Shown: positions 7,725-12,863 of the stretch, one piece after another
How positions within the stretch are numbered: position 1 is the stretch's first letter
Layout: each line of letters opens with the position of its first letter
DNA from: JBAXBF01 sp034429745
GTDB lineage: Bacteria > Chloroflexota > Anaerolineae > Anaerolineales > DRKV01
NCBI GenBank assembly: GCA_034429745.1
Contig: DAOUFY010000053.1
Span: forward strand, 1-12,863
Direction of reading: 5' to 3'
Length of the DNA stretch: 12,863 nt
The notes under the pieces: generated by a model
The model's input: the letters and a program-made list of their open reading frames with translations, nothing else
Database searches by the model: none
What the model was told of the DNA's origin: nothing
Position numbers and translations under genes: made by a program

Positions 7725-8990
7725 GAAGCGATTGTACTCTTTTACCCAATCTTCAAGCTGAAAGTATCTTTTTGAAATTATCCACCATCGGATCCAATAT
7801 ATCATAATTATCACCAATATTAACATTGGTAACCATTGCTGATGAGAGGTAAACCAAGCTTCCATCAAAGGGCGTTTATTCATGAAAAAAGGATAAAAAG
7901 CGCCTATCCATGAATAAAGAAAAACAATGGACATTAAGACGTAGAAAAAATAATGTTTATTTTTCGGCAAGCGTTTGTATAGTGTAGAAAAGAAGAGCAT
8001 TGTTGGCAAGGTTAACAAAATGTAATTCCCGACACTACTTTTGGGTGTTAAAAATAAAGTTATGCAAAGGGTTAAACTGATTACCCACAAAAAGCGCCTA
8101 AAGTCTGATTTTATAGACTGAATCCACTCAATCAATAATAGAATTCCAATGAGCAGGGAAAGAAAAGGAATAATCCTTGTAATAATACCTCCTTTAGGTG
8201 TAATTAACACAGGAAAACTCAAAGCGATACGATTATATTGAGCATAGCGATATAACTCCCGAAGGTACTGAATTAGCCAATCAGGCAAAATTATAAAACT
8301 AATTATCATTGATACTGCGAAGATACTAATAAACCAAACTAAAAAATGCCATCTACGTTGAGTAAGCATCCAAAAAAGAATGAAAAGAGTAATAAGCCAT
8401 ACAAGATGGGGCTTAATAAAGCTCAAGGCTAAGAAGGCTGCAGCTATTTCATCATAACCATTTTGAATGAGGAAGATAGCTAGGATTAGGAAAAAAGAAA
8501 CTAAAATAACGACATGCCCATTAATGACAGGAAAAAGAGAAAAGTACCATAAACTTGAAAATATGAATGACCAGAAATAAAACGATTTGGATGAATTAGG
8601 AATATTGGTTAACTTTAAAATAAGGTAAGAGGTTAGAAGCAAAATCAATTCAGAAACTGACAACCATACTGCTCTCGCAAAGTTAAATTCCGGAATAACA
8701 CTGAATGGAATCAAAACAATGCTTGCGTAAAGCGGCATAACAAAACGCAGTTCTCTTTCTTCTGCTAAATCTGCTTGCGGATATGCTAATTCTTCAATTT
8801 TTTGAGAGGTCTCATCATCGTAAGGACTTTTACCATCAAGCAGAAACCGATTTGCCACCCACGGTGTCAAAAATCCACGTCCAATTCTTGGCTCAAATGA
8901 AATTAATGCAAAATTAATTCCCGTCAGAATGGATAAAGCCAAAATGATAACCGCGGTATTGGTTATCCAGCTCCTTCCAGAAATAATCAT
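7713..8990 (-). CDS. GT87-like (DUF2029) polytopic membrane glycosyltransferase
   Basis: A 425-residue, strongly hydrophobic protein with roughly ten membrane helices. The first extracytoplasmic loop has the pattern usual for GT87/DUF2029 proteins: PWVANRFLLDGKSPYDDET (about 43-61), then a short segment leading into FVMPLYASIVLIPF (about 83-96). Characterised GT87 members such as mycobacterial PimE use polyprenyl-phosphate mannose to add a sugar outside the membrane. The acceptor and donor here are unknown, and the GT-C assignment rests on pattern resemblance. The start codon overlaps the rpoD stop as ATGA (8990-8987), so it is almost certainly cotranscribed and translationally coupled with the sigma factor. 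The 3' end overlaps the convergent lipoprotein gene by 12 bases with no visible terminator between them. A general polytopic membrane protein of unknown function is the alternative. Confidence 0.75.
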   Translation of the reverse strand: MIISGRSWITNTAVIILALSILTGINFALISFEPRIGRGFLTPWVANRFLLDGKSPYDDETSQKIEELAYPQADLAEERELRFVMPLYASIVLIPFSVIPEFNFARAVWLSVSELILLLTSYLILKLTNIPNSSKSFYFWSFIFSSLWYFSLFPVINGHVVILVSFFLILAIFLIQNGYDEIAAAFLALSFIKPHLVWLITLFILFWMLTQRRWHFLVWFISIFAVSMIISFIILPDWLIQYLRELYRYAQYNRIALSFPVLITPKGGIITRIIPFLSLLIGILLLIEWIQSIKSDFRRFLWVISLTLCITLFLTPKSSVGNYILLTLPTMLFFSTLYKRLPKNKHYFFYVLMSIVFLYSWIGAFYPFFMNKRPLMEAWFTSHQQWLPMLILVIIMIYWIRWWIISKRYFQLEDWVKEYNRFSSR

Positions 8991-10222
8991 CCGAGGTATT
9001 CTCGCAGTTTTCTACGGATTGCCGGATGTCTCAGGCGGCTTAGTGCTTGTGCTTCAATTTGTCTTACTCTTTCACGGGTAACGCCCATTTTACGCCCAAC
9101 TTCTTCGAGGGTGTATGCTTGTCCATCTAATAAACCGTATCGAAGCTGAAGAATACGTACTTCCCGCGGAGGCAGACCGTTGAGTACTTTCTCCAGATGT
9201 TCTTTGAGGAGGTTATAAGTGGCGGTTTCATCTGGGGCTGGCATTTCTTCGTCTTGAATGAAATCTCCCAGGACTGAGTCTTCTTCATCATCTGTAGGAG
9301 TTTCAAGAGATAAAGGTCTGCGTGCAACTTGAATCATATTTTCGACTTTTTGGGGTGATACTTCGAGCGATTCTGCCAATTCTTCAATTAACGGATCTCT
9401 GCCCAACCGTTGAGTAAGCTGATGCTGTACCCTTAACAGTTTATTGATTTGATCACCCATATGGACTGGAACCCGAATAGTGCGTCCCTGATCAGCTATA
9501 GCTCGGGTAACTGCTTGACGGATCCACCAAGTAGCATAGGTTGAAAATTTATGCCCACGACGATAGTCAAATTTTTTCGCAGCCCTAATAAGCCCGATAT
9601 TCCCTTCTTGAATAAGATCAAGAAAAGGTACACCACGTCCCATATATTTTTTTGCTACACTGATAACTAAACGTGAATTAGCTGTTATCAATTGTTCTCT
9701 GGCTGCCCAACCATCTTCAATATCTGCCGTAAGTTTTTCTCGTTCTTCAGGGGTAACGTCGCCGCGAGCAAGAGCTTCGCGTGCTTTTTTCCCTTTTTCA
9801 ATACGCATAGCCAAATCTACCTCTTCAGCGGCTGTTAAAAGAGGTACTCTTCCTACTTCCTTTAGGTATAATCCAATGGTATCATCTGTATCAATATTGG
9901 CTAAATAGTTATCTTCTTGAAAAATATCTTTAGTAAAGTCATCTTCAATTTCTTCTTCTTCAATGAGTTCTGCATCTGTTGGTCCAATGTCTGAAGATAA
10001 CTCGTCGAGAACAGGAATTCCCGCACTCATTAAAGCAGAAAAGGCTTCTTCCAGCTGATCAACATCTTGTTCTGCTTCTGGAAAAAAGGACGAAATATCA
10101 TCAAGCGTTACAAAGGTCTTTTTTCTCCCTAATTCTAATAGGCTTGCTATAGGATTTATTTCCTCTTCATGATCATCAATGATTGTATGAGAAAAATCTC
10201 TCATTGAAGTGTTATTGTACAT
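8987..10222 (-). CDS. rpoD: Primary RNA polymerase sigma factor (sigma-70/SigA)
   Basis: The housekeeping sigma factor, directing RNA polymerase to -10/-35 promoters. All regions are visible in 411 residues: 1.1 at about 22-75 (FVTLDDISSFFPEA), an acidic linker at 86-104, 1.2 at about 113-144 (DTIGLYLKEVGRVPLLT), 2.1-2.4 at about 174-254 (the RLVISVAKKYMGRG and FSTYATWWIRQAVTRAI core), region 3 at about 258-335, and region 4 with the -35-binding helix-turn-helix at about 370-394 (TLEEVGRKMGVTRERVRQIE). Having regions 1.1 and 1.2 argues for a primary rather than an alternative sigma. The start at 10222 is supported by AAGGAAGG (10240-10233) with a 10-base spacer; the next ATG, at 10204, lacks one. 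It has its own consensus-like promoter and a hairpin-containing leader, and shares an ATGA overlap with the downstream GT87-like gene. It could also be called sigA. Confidence 0.97.
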   Translation of the reverse strand: MYNNTSMRDFSHTIIDDHEEEINPIASLLELGRKKTFVTLDDISSFFPEAEQDVDQLEEAFSALMSAGIPVLDELSSDIGPTDAELIEEEEIEDDFTKDIFQEDNYLANIDTDDTIGLYLKEVGRVPLLTAAEEVDLAMRIEKGKKAREALARGDVTPEEREKLTADIEDGWAAREQLITANSRLVISVAKKYMGRGVPFLDLIQEGNIGLIRAAKKFDYRRGHKFSTYATWWIRQAVTRAIADQGRTIRVPVHMGDQINKLLRVQHQLTQRLGRDPLIEELAESLEVSPQKVENMIQVARRPLSLETPTDDEEDSVLGDFIQDEEMPAPDETATYNLLKEHLEKVLNGLPPREVRILQLRYGLLDGQAYTLEEVGRKMGVTRERVRQIEAQALSRLRHPAIRRKLREYLG

Positions 10223-10257
10223 ACGATTGTGACCTTCCTTAACTTCATAGGTGATGT

Positions 10258-10294
10258 AAAAATAAAAGCACAGCTATGTAAATTATAGCGGTGC
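10258..10294 (-). terminator. Terminator-like hairpin in the rpoD leader (possible attenuator)
   Basis: On the minus strand, GCACCGCTAT (10294-10285) pairs with ATAGCTGTGC (10277-10268) around a 7-base loop. That gives 9 of 10 base pairs with one internal mismatch. TTTTATTTTT (10267-10258) follows immediately. This is the form of a Rho-independent terminator acting on minus-strand transcription. It could end transcripts arriving from the YhhN-like gene. However, the best rpoD promoter (10344-10316) lies upstream of it, so it would also sit inside the rpoD leader. The stem is only moderately GC-rich, so termination may be partial. Confidence 0.55.
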
Positions 10295-10315
10295 TAGAAG
10301 AACCCACTAACTAAA

Positions 10316-10344
10316 ACTATACATAAAATAAAAATGAATGTCAA
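10316..10344 (-). promoter_or_regulatory. Sigma-70-type promoter for rpoD
   Basis: A perfect -35 hexamer TTGACA (10344-10339) is separated by 17 bases of AT-rich DNA from the -10 hexamer TATAGT (10321-10316), five of six matches to consensus. Transcription should begin near 10309, giving an rpoD leader of about 87 bases. A second TATAAT on the same strand (10287-10282) lies within the hairpin arm and loop and has no good -35 at the right spacing. The primary sigma factor itself would recognise this site, so autoregulation is possible. Confidence 0.75.
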
Positions 10345-10436
10345 GTTTTTTAAAAATTTCTAATATTTCCTTAATCTTTTAAGCCAATAATTACAAATAG
10401 ATAATGGGGATAAAGCTTAAAATCGGTACATTGTTG

Positions 10437-11144
10437 TCAGAGAGTGATTAAAATAGCTTTTGTTATGATTCCTAATGCCAAACAGAAGACTGATGCAGAT
10501 GAAAAGAGTGCATACCATGCTTTTCCTTTATTCATCGGTTTTATAAAAACATCCCAAGCAAAGATAACTTCAGAGACATATGCAAATGTACCTCCTAATC
10601 CGAGGAATAATGCTGTACGATCTCTCCACGCTACGCCCTGGGTGGCAGTAACGAGTGTAATAAAAAGAAAAAAGCTAATACATATACCAAATAAAAATAT
10701 AGAACTTATAAGAGTACCTGATATAGTTGATTTTGTTTTCTTATATAAAAGTAGAAGAGTTCTAGAACTAGTAAATGCGATAATAATCAGCATAATGATT
10801 ATAGGGAGGTTGATTGAAGGAATGCGATGAGAAAGCAAACCTGCTCCGAAACTAAAGTAGGCAATGAGGAGAATAATTTTTGATAAAATTTGATATGCAG
10901 ACGATTTACTCAATAAAAGTAAGGAAAGAGAAAAAATCCAAATGCTCAGGGAGATCATAAAAATTTCAAGTTCATTATGTTGAAGCCTATGGAGAAACAC
11001 CCATAGGAGAAGAGTAAGATAAGCCGCCAATCGAAGTAATTTTTCTATAAAGGTTATTATCCCATTTTCTTTTGAGGGTAGGAAAAGAACAAGCCAATCT
11101 GTCAATATGAGTGAGAATGCTATAAAAAATAGGGGATAATTCAT
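10437..11144 (-). CDS. YhhN-like (TMEM86/lysoplasmalogenase family) membrane protein
   Basis: A 235-residue polytopic membrane protein with about eight helices. Resemblance to the YhhN/TMEM86 family rests on a DW pair in the first helix (Asp16-Trp17), a Lys in the position of the family's KP (EKLLRL, Lys35), FGAGLLSH in the middle (99-106), and the C-terminal block GGTFAYVSEVIFAWDVFIKP (185-203), where the family usually reads 'GA..F..SD..LA...F'. Glu192 replaces the usual Asp of the SD pair. Animal TMEM86 hydrolyses the vinyl-ether bond of lysoplasmalogens; bacterial members are mostly uncharacterised, so that activity is only a possibility here. It begins 5 bases after the PIG-L stop with no clear Shine-Dalgarno, suggesting coupled translation. 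The match is by recalled pattern only. Confidence 0.6.
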   Translation of the reverse strand: MNYPLFFIAFSLILTDWLVLFLPSKENGIITFIEKLLRLAAYLTLLLWVFLHRLQHNELEIFMISLSIWIFSLSLLLLSKSSAYQILSKIILLIAYFSFGAGLLSHRIPSINLPIIIMLIIIAFTSSRTLLLLYKKTKSTISGTLISSIFLFGICISFFLFITLVTATQGVAWRDRTALFLGLGGTFAYVSEVIFAWDVFIKPMNKGKAWYALFSSASVFCLALGIITKAILITL

Positions 11145-11149
11145 ACAGC

Positions 11150-11938
11150 TTAAATAGACACTATTGTGGATGGAGGTTTTATTTGAGGAAATAGTAATTT
11201 TGAGATAGGATCTTCATCATTTCTTTCAGTTCTGAGAGCTAAAGCAAGATGAAGGCTTTCTATGGAAACAATGACTTCCGGCACGGTCATTTTACGTTTG
11301 GCTTCTCTGGAAGAATTCCTAACAAATAAGGCATGTTGAGTCCGATGACACAATGCAGCGTTAATTTTATGTTCCAAAACGGATGAACAATCCAGTATTA
11401 AATCTGCTGGGTCATTTTGATTGGCTAGCTTTGGTTTAGGATGATTAGGAAAAACCGCTTGCACTGTATAAAGATAGATAGGGTTTAAGTACATTTCCGC
11501 TGCCATAATGGCTGCTTTATGTGAGATGACATGGGCTGGATGGCCATATTCTCCATTTGAACCATGAGTAATCATAATTGTAGGGTTGATTTGATACATC
11601 AATGGCATTAATTTTTTTACAATGTCTTCGATGTTTTCTGTGTAAGGAAATAACACATTATCCTGCCCCACGTTAGGGTCAATAAAATCAAGAAAGTGTA
11701 CAGAGTGGCACCCTAACTTATTCGCTGCGCATAATAATTCGCTTTCTCTAACCATTCCTAGAACATCAGAGGAACAAACAGGGGGTTCACCACATTCCCC
11801 TCCCTCACCCCTGGTGGCACATACGAGATGAATTTCAATACCTGCTTTTGAAAGCAATGCTAATGTTCCACCGCATAACATTGTCTCGTCATCAGGGTGA
11901 GCAAAAAAGGCCAATACTTTCATTTTGTGGATAGTCAT
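11150..11938 (-). CDS. PIG-L family zinc-dependent deacetylase
   Basis: A LmbE/PIG-L fold N-deacetylase. Family members remove acetyl groups from GlcNAc-containing glycolipids or small thiol glycosides (MshB, BshB). The 262-residue protein has AHPDDE (His14, Asp17) and, at 125-136, HGSNGEYGHPAH with His136 as the third predicted zinc ligand; Asp16 is the likely general base. Length and motif order fit the soluble bacterial branch. The substrate cannot be read from sequence, and no mycothiol or bacillithiol partner genes are present here. The start is uncertain: ATG at 11938 or, five codons later, at 11923 (MKVLAFFAHPDDE). Neither has a good Shine-Dalgarno. It lies 23 bases downstream of the histidine kinase gene and 5 bases upstream of the YhhN-like gene, probably in one transcript. 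Confidence 0.92.
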   Translation of the reverse strand: MTIHKMKVLAFFAHPDDETMLCGGTLALLSKAGIEIHLVCATRGEGGECGEPPVCSSDVLGMVRESELLCAANKLGCHSVHFLDFIDPNVGQDNVLFPYTENIEDIVKKLMPLMYQINPTIMITHGSNGEYGHPAHVISHKAAIMAAEMYLNPIYLYTVQAVFPNHPKPKLANQNDPADLILDCSSVLEHKINAALCHRTQHALFVRNSSREAKRKMTVPEVIVSIESLHLALALRTERNDEDPISKLLFPQIKPPSTIVSI

Positions 11939-11961
11939 TGAACTGTTGGATTATAGATTTT

Positions 11962-12863
11962 TTAAGATTTCAATATCTTATAAACTAATTGTTGAAGCTC
12001 TTGCATGTGATATGGTTTTTGGATAAAACCGACGAATTCATTTAGATATTTTGAAGTATCATCTTCGGTATAACCGCTAGTTAATATTGCTTTAATAGAA
12101 GGTGAAATTTCTTTCATTTTTCGGTACGTATCAATTCCATTTATGTCTGGCATAGATAAATCAATAATGGCTAAATCGATTGAATCCTTTTTATTTTTAA
12201 ATATTTCTATAGATTCCACCCCATTGGATGCTGTAATGACATCATACCCATAATGGACTAGAATATCATAACATAAATTTCGGATCACTTCCTCATCATC
12301 CACTACTAAAATAAGCGGCTTTTTAGGAAACTCATTTTCCATTACTGGTGGCTTTGTTTCTAGATAGTTTTTTTCTATATTCAGTGAACCTGGGACATTT
12401 GTTGAGGGAGGAAGTAAAATTTGAATTTTCGTGCCTTTATTAAGAATAGAATCGATGATTATTGTGCCTTTATGCGCCTTAACGATTCCCATTACTACGG
12501 GCATGCCTAAACCACGTCCCTGTGATTTTGTGGAGAAAAATGGATCGAAAAGACGGCTCAAAATAGCTTTACTCATACCGATGCCATTATCGCTAATCTC
12601 CAAAGCAACATACTTTCCCGGAGGAAGCTTATACTCTAATGGAGTTTTACTAAGATGTCCTCTATTGAAATCATCTTCATATGTTTTTATAATAATTTCC
12701 CCGTTTTTATTTCCTATAGCTTCTGCGGCGTTAGAAATTAGGTTCATGATAACCTGCTCAATTTGGGTTTCATCACCTTGAATATATTCTAAGGATGGGG
12801 AAAGATAGGTTGTTAATTTTATTGTTTTAGGAATAATACTTTTCCAAAGCAGGAGTCTATCTT
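11962..12863 (-). CDS. Hybrid histidine kinase, C-terminal part (HATPase plus receiver), runs off the window
   Basis: The reading frame stays open to the window edge, so the N-terminal sensor and most of the dimerisation domain are missing; 299 residues are visible. Numbering from the first complete codon, GDETQIEQVIMNLISNAAEAI (29-49) is the ATPase N box, with Asn40 and Asn44. DNGIGM (about 91-96) is the G1 box, FDPFFSTK (about 105-112) the F box and GRGLGM (about 115-120) the G2 box. A linker leads to a receiver domain at about 180-299, with the acidic pair in VVDDEE, phosphoacceptor Asp234 (AIIDLSMPD), LTSGY and the Lys of QKPY. There is no output domain after the receiver. An internal ATG at 12747 is not the true start, because the N box begins upstream of it. 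The partner regulator is not in the window. Confidence 0.93.
   Translation of the reverse strand, partial: DRLLLWKSIIPKTIKLTTYLSPSLEYIQGDETQIEQVIMNLISNAAEAIGNKNGEIIIKTYEDDFNRGHLSKTPLEYKLPPGKYVALEISDNGIGMSKAILSRLFDPFFSTKSQGRGLGMPVVMGIVKAHKGTIIIDSILNKGTKIQILLPPSTNVPGSLNIEKNYLETKPPVMENEFPKKPLILVVDDEEVIRNLCYDILVHYGYDVITASNGVESIEIFKNKKDSIDLAIIDLSMPDINGIDTYRKMKEISPSIKAILTSGYTEDDTSKYLNEFVGFIQKPYHMQELQQLVYKILKS

Noticed and set aside
10282..10287. TATAAT on the minus strand as the main rpoD -10 element
   Set aside because: The hexamer is perfect, but the sequence 17 bases upstream is TTAGTG, a poor -35, and there is no extended -10 TG. The TTGACA-17-TATAGT pair upstream is better.
10345..10436. Terminator directly after the YhhN-like gene
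   Set aside because: The stretch is AT-rich with only a short AAGCTT palindrome and no GC-bearing stem followed by a T-run; the nearest candidate is the hairpin at 10258-10294.
10444..10830. A plus-strand open frame of 128 codons opposite the YhhN-like gene
   Set aside because: It has no recognisable motif or Shine-Dalgarno and lies entirely antisense to a protein with coherent membrane helices and family pattern.
12745..12747. ATG as start of a short kinase gene
   Set aside because: The frame is open from here to the window edge and the residues upstream (GDETQIEQVI) are the start of the ATPase N box, so this is an internal Met of a larger protein.
1..12863. Mobile element, CRISPR array, tRNA, rRNA or riboswitch
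   Set aside because: No transposase, integrase, repeat-spacer pattern, tRNA-like cloverleaf or conserved rRNA stretch was recognised by eye in either strand. A cmscan or tRNAscan run would be the decisive test.

Overview
The window is AT-rich bacterial chromosomal DNA with compact, mostly housekeeping gene content. Several proteins look like those of Chloroflexota, class Anaerolineae: the LysM/M23 lipoprotein with an expanded zinc motif, the primary sigma factor, and the YhhN-like and GT87-like membrane proteins. This placement comes from recalled family resemblance, not from a search, so treat it as a moderate-confidence guess. I see no insertion sequence, prophage, CRISPR array, tRNA or rRNA, and no stretch over 300 bases lacks a gene.

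Layout. The left edge holds the first 11 codons of a minus-strand gene that leaves the window. A divergent intergenic region of about 130 bases follows. Next is a tightly packed plus-strand run (166-7724) of five genes: a LysM/M23 envelope lipoprotein, a very large chemoreceptor-like protein, tRNA-guanine transglycosylase (tgt), undecaprenyl-diphosphate phosphatase (uppP) and a small phosphate-binding-protein-like lipoprotein. Gaps run from 20 bases down to a 4-base overlap, so they are probably one operon. This run meets a minus-strand pair head-on, with the coding regions overlapping by 12 bases. The pair is a GT87-like membrane glycosyltransferase and, upstream of it, the primary sigma factor rpoD, joined by an ATGA stop/start overlap. 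rpoD has a well-formed sigma-70 promoter followed by a terminator-like hairpin. Further right, also on the minus strand, lie a YhhN-like membrane protein, a PIG-L deacetylase and the C-terminal part of a hybrid histidine kinase that runs off the window.

How the genes fit together. The plus-strand run has an envelope flavour: a peptidoglycan-binding putative endopeptidase, the lipid-carrier recycling phosphatase UppP, and a lipoprotein with a solute-binding fold. The chemoreceptor-like protein would add sensing. tgt (queuosine in tRNA) has no obvious functional link and probably just shares the transcript.

The most unusual item is the chemoreceptor-like protein at 1716-5012. It has six predicted membrane helices, a PAS-like domain, a HAMP-like linker and a type I solute-binding fold whose halves are in reversed order (C-terminal part first, N-terminal part second). 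The last two-fifths is a standard chemoreceptor signalling hairpin. The solute-binding fold looks circularly permuted and is predicted to sit in the cytoplasm. The second point of interest is the possible attenuator in the rpoD leader.
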